From Karstenula rhodostoma CBS 690.94 (taxonomy: Eukaryota > Ascomycota > Dothideomycetes > Pleosporales > Didymosphaeriaceae): a stretch of 64,000 nucleotides of DNA. The stretch lies in contig MU001513.1 of the NCBI GenBank assembly GCA_010093485.1, positions 385,696 through 449,695 of the forward strand, written 5' to 3'. This document shows positions 26,075 to 41,904 of this stretch, piece after piece (position 1 is the first letter of the stretch; every line of letters begins with the position of its first letter). The notes below the pieces were generated by a model. The model was not told where the DNA came from and made no database searches. It was given only the letters and a program-made list of their open reading frames with translations. The translations under genes were made by a program, and so were the position numbers.

Positions 26075-28625
26075 TTATAGACCTCTATATAAGAGGTAGT
26101 ATAGGATATAATATACTACTATAATTCCTAGAACTATTTACTTCTAGATAGTATACTATAATTTACTATAAAACTATAAATATTTCTATTATAGACCTAT
26201 ATATAGTTAATAGTATAGGATATATTATACTATTCTAGCTCCTAGAACTATATACTTTCTAGTACTACTTTTATAACTAGGTTTTTTTTATACTACGCCT
26301 AGATAACTATCCTATTAAAGGTCCTATTATCTATAACTAAATATTTCTAAGGGCTATAGTAAACTATATATAGTATTAGACCTACTTTAAGCCTCTTCCC
26401 TATATATCCTATTATACTAAGAGCCTTATTTTTTAATATCTCTAGTAGCCCCTTATTCCCTTTATATCTCTATATAAACTCCCTTTCCCTATTACTAGTA
26501 TTAAGAGAAATTATAAACTTAATAAGGTCCTTTTATACTATTAGAATAATAATATCTAAGAGTCTATACTTTATAAACTATTTTATATATATATTAGATA
26601 TTATTATATATACTAATTTCTATAGGAACTTCCTTATTAGATATATCTAATACTAGCTTATCTATATTACTTATAACTATACTTATACTATCTAGTATAT
26701 TATTTTATATACTACTACTATTAACTATATACTAATTCTATTAGTATCTAGATTACTATTATTTATAATAAACTTACTATAGAGTTAGATATAGTAGTTT
26801 TAATATATATAGTTTCTATAATAGTAGTACCTACTTTACTAAGAATATTATAATTATTATAGTTAGATAGTATACTATCTATTAGCCCTATCTTTCTATA
26901 CTCTACTAGTAATATAAGGGTATAAATATTAGTTAGATTATTATAGTTATTATTATCTAGGAGTAGTAACTTTACTATAACCTAGTAGTCCTACCTAATA
27001 ATATAGTACTATATAAGCTCTTTAGTAAGGGTTTATTTTACTATATTTATTTAATTCTATAGTTTTTTAATAGTATTATATACTACTTATAGTATTAGTA
27101 AATATCTTTATTTAGTAATAAGGTTACCTACCTTTAGTCTTATTTACTAATATCTATTAACTTAATCTTATATCCTTTTTCTATTCTAATAGGGCTATAT
27201 ATAGTAGGGATTTAAAGAAAGCTATTATACTCTCTATTAGTATTTAGAAATACCCTTCTAATTTAGCTACTTTAGTAATAGGGCTAAAAATAATATTAAT
27301 TCTAAATAGATACCTACTAATTAGAAGAATAAAGATTTTACTATAGAACCTACCTTTTTTTAGTTACTCTAGTATTACTATACTATAGTAGTTAGTTATT
27401 ACTAATATAGGCGGGTTATATATATAATTAATATTTAAGGATAAGAAGGTAAACCTATATAATACCTTTAATACTAGTATTTAGGGTATAATACCTATAT
27501 TAGGGGCTAATAAATAGTAGTAGTTATATATTACTTCTTAGGTAGCTACTAAGTACTATAAATAGTAGATCTAGATTTTATTATATACCTTAGTCTTATT
27601 AGTATATAAAAATTACTTTAAGTTTTAGTATATATACTAGTTATAAGCTAATATCTATAATACTATATAGTATACCCTACTACTTCTTAATATTATACTT
27701 ATTATAGACCTAAGTCTAGATAGTTATAATTAGGTACTATAGTAGGTTTATATATCTATCTATATATAAAGTTAGCTTTATTATCTTAATAGGTTTTTCT
27801 TTAGTTAGTAATATAGTAATTACTTTTATAGTAATAGTAACTATAATAATAGACTCTTTCTATAAGGATAGTTTAGATCTCTATTTTATCCTCTACTATA
27901 GTATTCTTATAGTAGATATAAATAATAATATTAATAATATAAGGCTAGATTTACTTATTAGTAACCTTAGAGTAGTAATAGGCGAAACTATTATATAGTT
28001 AGGTTATACTTAAGTATTATAATAGTATAGGCTTATAATAGTTTATATAAAATAATATTTAAGGTAGTTAGAAAGTTATTAGTAGGCCTTCTTACTTATC
28101 TTATCTATAATACTAGGTTAATAGTAATATTAATACTCCCCTCTTTCTTTTTAAGGCCTTTAGATTCTAGGTATATTAGTAGTATATAGCTATAGATAGT
28201 AAGTAACTTATACTCTATTATACTCCTATACCTTTATAAAGGTTTTTTTCTATATTACTTTTAAAAAAATCTATATAGTTTTACTTATTAATATACTCTA
28301 TTAGCTAATATTAATATTTAGTAGGAGTACTAGTTAACTACTTATATAGTATAAATTTTAGTAACTTATAGTAAATTTATTTAATTAGATTAATATACTT
28401 ATAGTATTACCCTACTCCTTATTATTTATAGAACTAGATAATATATATATTACCTACTTAGACCCTTTACTATCTAATAGTACTTATTATATCTTATTAG
28501 CTCTAATATTAGAAGTTTATATATACTATAGATATAGTTAGTATAATTAATAGGAATAGTAACTATTTAAAAAACCTATATTTATAACTTACTAGGGGTA
28601 TATATTAATTTTATAATCCTATAGC

Positions 28626-28676
28626 CTATATATAAGTATATTCCCTATATAAGTATATTCCCTATATAAGTATATA
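28626..28676. repeat. Tandem repeat, 17 bases x 3
   Basis: The unit tatataagtatattccc is repeated about three times in the unclassified block. It looks like simple slippage and has no evident function. Confidence 0.7.
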
Positions 28677-31600
28677 TAATATACTAGTTAAAAGTAGTCT
28701 ATTATTACTATTAATTATTCTATTATATTATAGATTATCTATACTTATTAGCTAGTATACCCTTTTTTAAAATAATATAAGTATATTATACTATTATATT
28801 TATATTAATACCCTATTATCTATATACTTATTTACTTAAGGTATACCCTAGGTATAAATAGATAAGGTTTAATATATTCTTTATTAAGTTAGCTATTATA
28901 TCTAGTTTATATATAAGCTTATAAATACTTACTATCTATATTACCTATAGAATATATAGCTAGGGATAGGTATAATATATATAACTTAGTAATTACTAAG
29001 GTAGAATAGCTACCTTATATTAGTTTACTATTAAATCTAAAGTTAGGTTTTATACTAACTTATAGTATTCTAGCTATATTATATTTTTATATAGAATTAT
29101 TTATAGTTAGCTACTATTAGGCCTTTATTATATTAATATATCTTATAGAATAGAGGGAGTAGGGATATAGTAAATATAGTAGATATATTTATTAAATTAC
29201 TTATTACTAAGTTTACTTTTAGACTAAGTATTAGGGTTTAATATTTAACTATATTAGAGGTTATTCTTAGAGGGTATTCTACTAGATATTATTTTATTAA
29301 TACTACTTTTTTATACTCCCTATCTATAGAATCTTATACCCCTTCTAGTACTAGAGTAGATTTATCTAGAAGTCTTATAGTAGGACTCTAGTTATATATA
29401 TTTACCTTTTTTTTATATTTTTATATTTATTTTATAGACCTTAAGAAGTTTTAGTTATATTACCTTATAATTTCTAATAGATATTCTACTACTTTTAGGG
29501 ATATAAATATTTTAGGATATATATCTACTACCCTATATACTATCTAAAGTACTTTTCCTTTTTTTAAATTTATCTAAATAGGTTTCCCTAGTATCTTATT
29601 CTTAGCTAGGGTAGCCTCTACTTTTTTATATATAATATAATACTTTTTATTTAATATATTAAGAATTACTTATATAGTATTCTTAATTATATATATAGAA
29701 TATTATATATATATATATTTAGATATTTAGAGTCTAAATATATATATTATCACGCGTTAGTATAGAGTATATACCCTAAAACCTTACTTAATTCCTTAGT
29801 ATCTTATAGTTAACTATTAGAGGGATATATATAGTACTTAGTAGTATTAATTCTTATAGTAAACTATATTAAAGTATAATAGGATAATTTATAGTATATT
29901 ATAGAAACTTACTCTAATATATTCTAATATTCTAAAACTACTACTATAATTATATTACCTACTAGAGTCTAAAAGTAAATTTACTAACTTATTATATATA
30001 TTTATATACCCTTTCTTTATCTATTTAATATTATATTTTAATATATCTTATTTATTTTTTAATTACTAGTCCTTATTATATATAGTGTTATACTCTAAAA
30101 AGTTAATATAGTTATTAATAATAAATATATAGTTATTATTTACTTTAGATTTACTATTAGACTATATTCTATTTCTTAGGTAGTTTATATTAGCCCCTCC
30201 TATTAGTATAATATATACTATACTAATAATCTATACTATATAGAAATACTAATATACCCCTTAGTACCTATCCCCCCCTAAGTATATCTCTTATACTAAC
30301 TAACTATAAAGTTTAATAAATCTATAAATATTATCTAGTTATCTCTAGTTAATTATATTAAATATCTTTAGTAAGAAGTAGATATAGATATTCTCTTATT
30401 CTATAGAATATATAGTATACTATTCTATAATAGTAAATATTAGCTAAATCTAGCTAATATATCTACTATTTAGAGGGGTATTATTATACTTATATTCTTA
30501 AACCTATATATTATACTTTAGCTACTTATCTTTACCCTACTAGTTTAGTATATAGTAGATATACTCTTAGTTCTTCTATAATATTTTATTATTTAGTCTC
30601 CTAGTCTCCCTCTAGTATTTAAAAGACAGGTAGATTATTATTATATAAAGACTAATTTAACTAGGATTATCTTTAAGCTACTTTATATCCCTCTAATAAG
30701 AGCCTATTCTACTAGTCTAACTTTTATCTTTTTTTTTTAGTATTATTACTAGTATATTATATAACTTAGAATAGTTACTATAAGTTATAGTATTTTAGAT
30801 TATTATTTAAAAATATAGATTTAACCCTACTTTTTATATAAGTAGAGAGTTAGCTATATTAATACTATAGTAGGCTAGCTATACTAGTCTAGCTAATTTA
30901 GTTATTCTCTACTAGTTTAGTTATTATATCCTAACTAATACTTTCTCTATATTATATTTTATAAAGGTCTTATATATTTATATTCTTATCTAGTAAGTAT
31001 TTAGGTTATATATCTATACTAGAGTATTTTTATAATTAGTTAGATAGAACTATATTTTAATAAAGAATATATATAGGGCTTTTATATATATAGTAGAATT
31101 ATAGTTTAGTAATAGCCTATACTACTTTACTATCTATATATAGTAGGTAATTATATATAGTTTTAGTATTTAGAAATACCTTATATTTAGTAGGTAAAGG
31201 TTAACTAGCTCCTATTTATATATATTAACCTACTAGAGTACTTTAAGTATATAACTAAGTATTTCTTTATTATAGCTATAGTAATAGGAAAGTATAATAA
31301 AGTTATATATACTATAGAGATATTATATAGTATTTAGTCTACTCTTTAAGAGTAGAGTAAATACTACTAGTATTTATTTTATAAATACCTTTTACTTATT
31401 TCTAGTCTACTATAATATTTAGTTAACTAGTATATTATTAAAGATCTTTATATTTAGAAAGTAAGGTACCTTATAGTAGTATTTATTAATTTAATTTATA
31501 CTAAAGGTTTTATATTTTACCTTTAAATTACTATAGATTAAGTTAACTAAACTAGATAGCTAGTTAACTATATACTTTATAAGTCCTTTATAGAGTTAAT

Positions 31601-34204
31601 AAAGTAGGTCTAGTATAAGAGTAGTATATATATTAATAAATAGGAACCCTTATATAAAGTTTTTAATCTAGTATATATACTCTAGATATAAATTTTATAT
31701 ACTATTCTACTTTATTTTCTATATTATATTAATAGTACTCTTATAAGAGCGATATAATATATACTCTATAGATATTTTATCTATATAGTAGGTATATACT
31801 ATTATATTTTATATTTCTAGTAATATTTAATATACTATATAGTATTATCTTATTTTTACCTCTATTATTATTACCTATTCTTTATAGTCTACTATAATCC
31901 TATAAATAATTAGATAGTATATTCTTTCTATTCTATTTATATATCTTATATATATACCTATCTAGCTAATATATTTAATAACTATATAAATAGATATTAG
32001 ATAGTATTATATAACTAGCTAATAGTACTTATAATCTAATAATCTTACTATTATTTTATAGTATATATTTATAGTAATATCTCTATTATACTACTTAATA
32101 ATTAGTAGTATAGTAGTAAGGATATTATCTAGAACCTTTCTTAACTATTAGATATATATATCTAGATTATCTATTAATATATATACTAGCCACGCTATTT
32201 AGTTATCCTAATAGTTACTAAATTATATCTTATTAACTCTAATTATAATAGGTATAATAGTAGAGTTATTAGGTAGTTATATTTATATATTTTACTACTA
32301 GTTAAAGTTCTATAAGTCTATATATATCCTTATCTTATAATAGAAACTATTACTATTAGTTATATTCTTTAGTATTTACTCTAGGGTATATATTAAGTAT
32401 TCTTTAAATAGCTTAAATCTAATCTAAAATTCTATTACCCTAAGTATATTCTATAAGAGGAGTTACTTTACTTTTCTAGTCTAGGCTTTATTAAGTACCT
32501 TATCCTAGGTAGATAGGTATATAGAGTATTCTTCCTAACTATAGTTAGTAATACCTATTTTAATATTATCTAGGAGTATATACTACTATTTAGCGTTTTA
32601 AAACTATATATTAGATAAAAAGTTTAATAAATACTTATCTATAAATAAAAAATTAATATCTCCTTTAGTATACTAGATATTATATAACTATTTAGTAAAT
32701 ATATAGTTTATTTTATCTTTAAATAGTATATATAGATTATTACTATAACTTACTATTAGTATACTATATACTAGTATATATACTAGGAGGTAATACCTTT
32801 ATTATAACTAATAGAATAATCTATATATAGGGGTATCTACTTACTAACTAGTAATATCCTTAAAAGTCTAGTAACTATTTATAACTAAAGTACTTACTAT
32901 ATATAAGGATATTAAAGCTATTTATTAATAATTACTAGTAATATAGTTAATATCTTCGCGATACCTATATACTAATACTATATTAAAGCTCTATATACTA
33001 TAGTCTTTAGTATTACTACTAGCTTTAGTATCTATTTTATTATTATTACCTTTAATATATACCTTACTATTATTATCTTTACTATTATAGTCTATATTAT
33101 TATTATATAGGTTTATATTTAATAGGCTATTTATTTAGTTTATATTAGGTATAGATAGTATAGACCTAGCTATATAGGTTTTATAATTATACTAATACTA
33201 TAGCTTATTAAAATATTTTACTATATTTATTACTAATAACCTATAATCTATCTCTTAGCCTTTATATACTATAAGTAATATATATTTAATTTAGACTAGC
33301 TTTTTAATATCTAGCTATATATATACTAGAGGCTAAAGATAGAATTTATATTTATATAAAATACTTTAATATATACTAAGTAGATATAAAATATAGTATA
33401 TAATTACTTACTATAAACTATAGTAATTTATATACTACTTTTAATATATTTAATTTATTTATATAGTAATATTATATATACTAAGCCTATATCTATTATA
33501 CTCGAAAATTAGGGAATTTCTTAGTAAAACCTTAATCTTTTTTATATATTACCTAAAATACGCGGGGATATAAAACCTATATAGTATATACTCTATAGCT
33601 AGTTAAATATAATACTTTATAAGCTTTTATAAGCTAATTAAACTAAATATCTATTATAGTAAGTTAAAATTATTAAATTATATATAAAGCTTTATCCTAA
33701 TAAGTTTTCTAGTATTATAGATATTACTATATATCACTTTAGGGATTTCTTAAAGGTAGTAATTAGTAAGAGTTATTATAATTACTTTATAAGAAAGTAT
33801 TTTTAGTATATAATAGGTAGTTTATATCTTAATAATAAGACCTTACTAAGAGTATAGAGGGAACTAAGGATAGAATTTAATTTTAACTTTAACTCTAAGG
33901 TTAGATATAAGGGTATTCTTAATAAATAAGGTTATAGTAAGTTACTATAGAATTAATTATTAATAATTCTCTATAATAGAGATTATTAAAGTATTTTTTT
34001 TACTAAGCCCTTAATAAGGGTCTTTTTAGTACTAAGTTATACTATATCCCTTATATAATAGTATAGTATTAGTATATAATAGTAGTATACTAGTTTTCTA
34101 GTAATTACTTAACTATATTATTTTTAATAGTATATAGTAGGCTAGCTATATATTTAGTTATACTAACCTATAGTAAGTTATTATAAATTATTATAATATC
34201 TAAT

Positions 34205-34335
34205 ACCCCTATTAGTCTTAGAGGAGATTTTATTATTACTAATAACTTTATTATTACTTTTATTATTACTTCTAGTATTCTAGTTAGTATTACTTTTACT
34301 ATTAGTCTTATTATTACTCTTATTCTTATTACTAT
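34205..34335. repeat. Degenerate ATT/CTT trinucleotide tract
   Basis: A run of tattac, tattattact and cttattctt units forms a low-complexity tract beside the foldback element. Confidence 0.6.
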
Positions 34336-34444
34336 AGGATAAATATAAAAACCTATCTTTTAGGCCTAAATATTTATATTTTTTAATAAAAATAAGTTCT
34401 ATTTACTCCCCTTATCTAGGGCTATTATAATATATAATAGAGAT

Positions 34445-34785
34445 TTTCCTATTAAGAAATTCTATTCTTTCCCCCTAGAAGTTCTTCTATTTCCCCTTAC
34501 TTCTTAGAGAGAATTCTAGATTACCTCTCCCCTATCTATCTTATACTAGCCCTATATTTTTAAATACTTTTATAAAGTATATAGAGGTTTTTTAATACTA
34601 ACTAGTTAGTATTAAAAAACTAGTTAGTATTAAAGAACCTCTATACACTTTATAAAAGTATTTAAAGATATAGGGCTAGTATAAGGTAGATAGGGGAGAG
34701 GTAATCTAGAATTCTCTCTAAGAAGTAAGGGGAAATAGAAGAATTTCTAGGGGGAAAGGAGGTAGAATTTCTTAGTAATAGGAAA
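34445..34785. repeat. Foldback (long inverted repeat) element, 340 bases
   Basis: The left arm (34445-34600) and right arm (34625-34785) are near-perfect reverse complements over about 155 bases, separated by about 24 bases built from actagttagt. Paired landmarks include ttcccctt/aaggggaa, gaattctaga/tctagaattc and tagccctata/tatagggcta. The arms contain CpC/GpG-rich patches (cctctcccc, ggggagagg). It resembles a MITE or foldback element, but no clear target duplication was found. A palindromic assembly artefact is possible. Confidence 0.75.
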
Positions 34786-35074
34786 GCTATAGGGTTTTTT
34801 CCTACTAGAATTTTATAATTACTACTAGTTTAGTAATAGTATACCTAGTAGCTATATTAATAGTAACCTTAGTAGCTATATAAATATTAACCTTAATAGT
34901 AGAAATAGATACTTCTTTTAGTAGAAGAGGTATAATAACGAATATTATAGCTACTATTTAAAGTATTTTATTAAAATATTACTTATAGATATATATTTAT
35001 ACCCTTATATTAATAAGTTAGTCTTTACTTTAGTAAGATATATAATAGGTATAGTAATATTTACTATAAATTAT

Positions 35075-38000
35075 ACTAATCTATTATAACTAGCTTAGTA
35101 GTATATATAATAAAATATAGTAAGTAAGCTACTTTAGTAATATATAGTATATAGGTATATAGTAATTATTTACTATATATAAATATATTTACTATTTATT
35201 ATAATCTATAGTTACTATACTTAACTAAAACTATTACTTTTTTCTTTTCTACTTATAATAACCTATACCTTCTTTACTACTTTATAATTACCTTAATAAA
35301 TCGCGACTATAGTACCTATACTTATAATACTAGTAAGTATTACCTTACTAAACTTAGTCTATATTAGTATATTTTATAATCTTATTATAGAGTATAGTAG
35401 TAAAGTAATTCTTAATATATTTACTAGAGTTCTTAATTATAATATATCTATATTTAACCCTATATTTATTATAATTAGGGAGATAATAGGCTTATACCTA
35501 GATATACTCTTCTACTTAAAGGACTTAGATAAACTAGTAGCTATTATAGTAGTAAAGAATAAGGTATATAATAAAATAAAATAAATAGAAGAGGGTATTA
35601 TTTTATAAGGGTTAGGGATTCTACTAGAAGTTTTTAACTATCTATAGTAGGTAGTTCTTTTAAGGTAATAAGAGGATCGGGCCTATAAAGACTCTATAGT
35701 AATACTAAAATATACTTACCTACTACCTTAAAAATAATTAGTAACTAATAGTATATATAGAACTAAAGAATATATACCTAAGTACTAGTATATAAAAAAG
35801 GATATATAAATATTACTTAGAAAAAACTAGTTCTTTTAATTTAATAAGATTTTTATTATAGTATATAATAGCTATAGCTAATAGCTTACTAACCCTATTA
35901 TTTAGCTATATATTAGAAATCTAATTTAGTCTATAGATAATATAAAGCTTATCCTTTATAAAAAAGATTAAGTTAGTAGATTTACTTATAAGAGTATAGA
36001 GTATAGTATACTCTAGATTAAAATATAGAAGGTAATAGAGATATATAATTATAAGCTATTTAATAGAGTAGTAAAATTAAGGTAGTAGTTCTAGAATATA
36101 GTAGAGGATATTTTTATTCTACTAGAAATATAGAGCCTTATTACTAACTAGACTTATATACTAAAGGAGCTTAGTTAGGCTATATAGCTAGTTATAGTAG
36201 TTAATAAGAATAAAGATATATATAGTATACTTTCTATATCTATATATACTATAGTATACTAATAACTATCTTAGATATAGTAATTATATAGTATATATAT
36301 TAAATTAGAAAGGCTATCTAGACTAGTAATATAAATAATATAGTAATATTAGAATAGAGATACTAATATATAGAAGGCTAATAATAAGAATATAAAATTC
36401 TACTTTTTACTATAATTTATAGTATAGAGCCTTTATACTATATACCCTCCTATAGTAAAAATATATAAAAGACTATTACCTTTATACTCTTTTAATAGAT
36501 AAAGTACTACTATATATATATCTAGTATAAGTATATAGATATACTAGATATTATAATAGCTAGTACTAAAAAATTAACCTTATAAGATATAGTAATTTAT
36601 TATAGTATTTAATAAGAGAACCTTATAAATAAAGTATAGTCTAGTAGTATAAAGATAATTATAAAATAGAATAAAAATATTAGGAGTTATAGTAATTTAT
36701 TATACTACTTAGTAATTAAATCTAGTATAGATAGTATAGTATAGGAATATAAATATACCTATAGTATAAATAGAGAGGAATATAAGTAGGGGTAATTTAG
36801 TAATAATATAGAATTATATTATATAATAAAGTAATTTATAGTAAAAGTAGTAGTAATAAATAATAGTATTATTTAGTGGCTAGAGAGGGTAACTATACTA
36901 GTTTAAAGTAGATTAGGTTACTAAGCTAAGGTCGTGTAATAACTAATATAGGGTAATAATAATAAACTAAATCTTCTCTTTTATACTAAGTAACTCTATA
37001 ATATAGGGTAATAATAATAAACTAATACTTCTTTTTTATACTATATAATTTTTATAATACTACCTATTTTTAATATACTATATACGTGTCTATAGCTATA
37101 GTAAAGTAAAAGTAGGCTATAATAGTCTAATTTAAAGGTATAGTAAAATAGTATAAGTAGATAGTAGTAGACTACTAATAATAGATACCTAAAGGTATTA
37201 TAATAATTAGGCTTTAACTATAAGAATTATAGATTAGTATATAGGGTAAAATAATATAGTATACCCTTTATAAGGTCTATAAGAATTTAATATTATTTAG
37301 TTATACCCCTTAAATAGATACTTATAAAATAGCGTATAATAAGATACTTAATAAACTATAGATAGATAAGTAGTTTAAGGTCTTCTAGAATTACCCTTAT
37401 TTAATACTTTAGAATAAAGAGAAGGTAAAGATTTAGTATAATAGAGCTATACTTAGGATCTAAATAGTAGTATTATAGGTAATAAGGAGTAAGTAGAAAG
37501 CCCTAATAATAAGTATAGTAAGTAGAGGAAGATTTAGAAGTCTAAATATATTAACTTTATTATAAACCCTAAAGTATATAAAATTAGTTAGTTCTATTAT
37601 AAGTACTAGTATAACTAGTATAACTATACTTTATATACTTTACCTTAATATTAATTTAATAACTTATACTAAAAATAACTAGCGCTCTTTTAGTATAAAT
37701 AGACTAAACTTCTAGGTATATAATAAGAGTATAAGAGTCTTTTCTATTTAATTTTTATTATTTATCTAACCTAACTATATTCTTATAATAACTAGCTAAG
37801 AAGATAAAGAGGTTAGATTAACCTTAGTTATACTTAATATATTAAAGGATATTACTAGTAAAAACCTTAGTATACTAGGTTTAGAGATAGTATAGTTTAA
37901 TTTATAGTTACCTAGTACTATAATACTAAGAAAGATTAGGACTACTACTATACTATAAACTAAGGTATAGTAATAAATAGTAGATAGGGTATTAGAATAG

Positions 38001-41000
38001 GATATTATAGTTACTTCCCTAAATATTATACTAGAGGGTATATATATTCTTACCCTACTTCTTTATAATATTATACTAATAAATCTACTAGATAAGGCTC
38101 TTATTAAACTATATAGTAGACTCTAATAATAAGGTATTAGAGATAAAATAGTTTATAGCTAGTATAATAATACTAATAGTTAAGAGAGTAATAGTTATAT
38201 ATAGCTAGTATAAAAAGGTAAGAACCTAGTATCTATAAATAGAAATTTAGTATAAATTATAGTAAACTAATACCTAATAGCCCCTAGCCTATTAGTATAA
38301 AGGATATTATCTAGTCTATCCTCTATTATTATTAATTTCTTAAATACTAAGTAAAAGTAATAAGGACTATTTAAAGATTTAAATAGTAATAATAAATTAT
38401 TAATTTTATACCCTTCTATACTAGCTTATAACTTATTAGTATATTTATAAGCCTCTAGTAATAGCTTAGTAAGTATATACTATTTATCTCTATAAAGATT
38501 ACTATTACTATATATAATAATATTATATAATCTATTACTAGTAGATATAGATAGAGTAAAGGTACTTATAGTAGTAAATAGGGTAGACCTATTTACTAGT
38601 AGTAAGGCCCTAGATATAGAATTTAGATAAATTTTAATATAGGAATAGTTAGAGGAGCTTAGATATATATTATAATAAGTTATTATAAATTCTTACCTAG
38701 ATAGAATAATACTAATAACTATATATAGGGTAAATACTACTATTAATACTAAACTTAGCTAGGTATATACCTAGATAACCTCTAAGTTATACCTTAAAAT
38801 AGCTAAAATATTTATACTTAATAAGGATATCTTAATAATATTATATAAATAAATTCTATTCCTATTTATATAAGGCCTTATACCTAGAGTAGAAATATTT
38901 ACCTACTAATAGATAGCGCTAGCTAAGATAATTATATAAAGTAAAATATTTAGAGGTAGTAATAATAGATCTAGACCTAGTATAGGGAAGTTATATCTAT
39001 ACCTAATAAAGTTTATTATAAAGTACTAGATTACTTAATAGAATATAAGTATCTAGTAGTATTAAAGTAGCTATCTAATAAAAACTTATTTATAAAAAGA
39101 CTAGAATAGTTTTTATTTAAACTAGAATATATACCTACTCCCTTATTTATACTTAATATAGTCTTAGATATATATATATAAGATACTAATAGGATATAGT
39201 TAGCTCCTTATAGTTATAAATACTAGTAGTAACTAAGTAAATATTATATTAAGTCTACTATACTAGGCCTCTATAATAGGGTATAAGATATTACTATTCT
39301 ACTTTATAATTAAATATAAACTAATAAGACGCGTTATATATAACTAACTTAAAATATATTACTAATAGGAGGTATAATAGGATAAAGAGAATATAGAATA
39401 TAAATAGCTATAATAATATAGTTTACTTAAAGGCTTTATACTACTAGCCCTATAAGAACTAATAGATATTACCCTATTCTTTAAACTTTCTAAAGATAAA
39501 CTAGCTATTATATATATAAAACTATAGTATAGTAATATTACTATTAATAAAGATAATAGTAAGAGTCTAAGTTAGGTATATAATCTTAAGGAGTTTAAAG
39601 AAAGGGTTATAGTATAATATAAAATAAGTACTCCTATACTATATAGCCTAAATCTAGTAAATATACTAAAAAATATAATATTTTAGGGGTTAAGTATAAA
39701 AGTAAAGGTATTTTATATTTTATTTATACTATAAGTTATATACTAATAAATTAAGAAAACTAAGGCTATAATAATTAAAAATAGAAAGAATATAGAATTA
39801 AGTAAGGCCTTAATTAATATTAGAGATATTATATAGGATAAAGGTTATAATATCTATTCTATAAAGTCTTAAATATTTAAGTCCCTAAGTAGGCTCTAGT
39901 GTATAAAGGTAGTTTAAGATAACTTTAGCCCTATAGTCTATTAGATTATATTAGGAACCCTATATAAAAATAGACCTAGGATACTTATAAACTACTTTTC
40001 CTATTTTATAGTATAGGAGTTCTAGTAACCTAAGTATAAGGGTAGCTTTCTAAATAAAATATATAGGGTAAAATATAATACTATCCTCTAGTACCTTTTA
40101 TATAAATATAGTCTAGCTAAATAAAGTATTATTAATAATTAATAAATTTAAGGGGTAAAGTTACTACTATACCCTTATAAAAGGCTAACTAGAATCTTTA
40201 ATATAATCTAAAAGGGGAATACCTAAGTAGGTTATAATATAAAGAAGGTAGGTTAAAAATATAATATACTCTAAAATACTAAGTTTATTAATTATAATAA
40301 GACTATAGTATATATTATATAGACTCTACTTATTAAGTATAATAAATATATACTAAGACTTAATAGAAAGCCTCTACTATAAATAGTCTAAATAGAACTT
40401 ATCTAGTAGAATATTACTATCTAATATAATAAGGTAAGTAGAGTAGTCTTCTAAAATACTATTTAGATAGTATAGAAGAAAAAAGAGAGCGCTATAACTA
40501 GTAAAAGTAGGACTATTAATATTAGTATACTTAAATTATACTATAACCTTTATATTATAAGTACTTTACTATTACTAATATAGTTCTATAAAATATATAG
40601 TATTAATACCTATACTAATAAACTCTACTTAATCTATAATAATTTTAAAAACTCTATACTCTTTATATACTTTAATAAAGTAATAAAGGGTAATATAAAA
40701 TAGATTAAAATTAGAAAATATATCCTTAAAGTAAAGAATATAAGGAAGAGTAAAAATTTAAATCTTAGCCCTAATAGAAAGCTCTACTAAAATAAGATAC
40801 TACTTAGTACTAAGATATCTATTATAGCCCTTTTCTATACTATTATAAGTATACTATATATTATTATAAGTTACTATACTAATAATAATAGGGTATCTAA
40901 AAGCTACTATATAGTTAAGTAAATATAATTATTAAACCTTAATCTATAAATAACGCTATAGAGATAAAATTTAAAGTCTTTCTAATTTATAGTAGCCTTA

Positions 41001-41585
41001 TATTTCTAAAGTAGTAGGTTATAGTTAATATATTTAATAATATTAATAGTCTATTAAGGGTTATTATAGCTAATATACCCTTATATACTAAGGGGGTTAA
41101 CCTAGTAGGAGTAAATATAGTAATTCTTAACTTACTACTACTAAAAATTAAGATATATAAATAGTTTATTTAGAGACCTATATATATAGGATAGAAAGAG
41201 TTAAAGGTATATATAATACTATTTTATAATATATATAGTTAAGTAGATATATATATAATAGAGTATAAAACGTTTTTAGAGAAGATAAATAAGGTAATTA
41301 TAAAGAATACTAAAGGTATAAATATTTATAAAAAAGATAGTACTATAGTAATTAATTAAAGTAGTAAAGAATAGTACTATAACGAGGTATAAGGTAAAGA
41401 AAATATAATATAGTAATTAGTATAAGTAGTAATAAAAGTTAGTTTAAGGTAGACCTATATATAATATCTAGACTAAAATATATATAGTAAACTATAGTAA
41501 TTTAGCCTAATATTAAGATAAAGAAGTAATAATACCTAGATATAATAATAAAATATACTAGTAGAGGATAATTAACTAGAGGATA
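35075..41585 (+). mobile_element. R1 copy B (6.4-kb repeat)
   Basis: A full-length but more diverged copy of R1, same orientation as A and C. Homology starts near the ttataactagcttagtag motif (35085) and ends near actagtagaggataatta (about 41575). At 41030-41206 the plus strand reads NSLLRVIIAN, then KGVNLVGVNIV and, after about 14 residues, RPIYIG. This is a pattern like SF2 helicase motifs V and VI with RIP-type substitutions. Local differences include an insertion at about 36215-36310 and a 56-base tandem duplication at about 36944-37055. It has no open frame. Confidence 0.7.
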
Positions 41586-41904
41586 ATAGATATAATATTA
41601 CTTCTAGTAGTTATAAAGAATTATACTAAATTATTATATATAATATATAGGTTTTCTTATATATACTTTAACTATATTCTAATAGCTATATATAATAAAG
41701 ACGACCTTATACTAGCTCTAAAAAGTATAAAAGCCCTTAATTAACTAAAAGTATAATTTCTTAGCTATTTAGCCCTTATATTTAGCTATAGTACTTAGAA
41801 TTCTCTAATAATCGCGATAATATAGGAAGATCCCTAAAACTTAAAAGTTATTATTAGGCTTTTATAAATAAGTGGTATAGGTAAGAGCGCTAATTTAAAA
41901 GATA
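41586..41904. other. Spacer between R1 copies B and C
   Basis: About 320 RIP-mutated bases that do not match R1. They keep a few CpG sites (acgacc, tcgcgata, gagcgc). Nothing recognisable was seen. Confidence 0.5.

Larger units (their letters stand above)
26075..34440. other. RIP-saturated repeat DNA, unclassified
   Basis: About 8.4 kb with the same dinucleotide bias as its neighbours, stops in all frames and no gene. I found no match in it to gypsy, copia, R1 or R2. An imperfect duplication of about 70 bases, 26080-26150 against 26190-26262 (agacct...ggatat...cctagaact), lies at its left end. Rare CpG-containing spots occur near 29752 (cacgcgtt), 32949 (cgcgat), 33502 (ctcgaa) and 33561 (acgcgggg). 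It is probably one or more further transposons. Confidence 0.55.
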
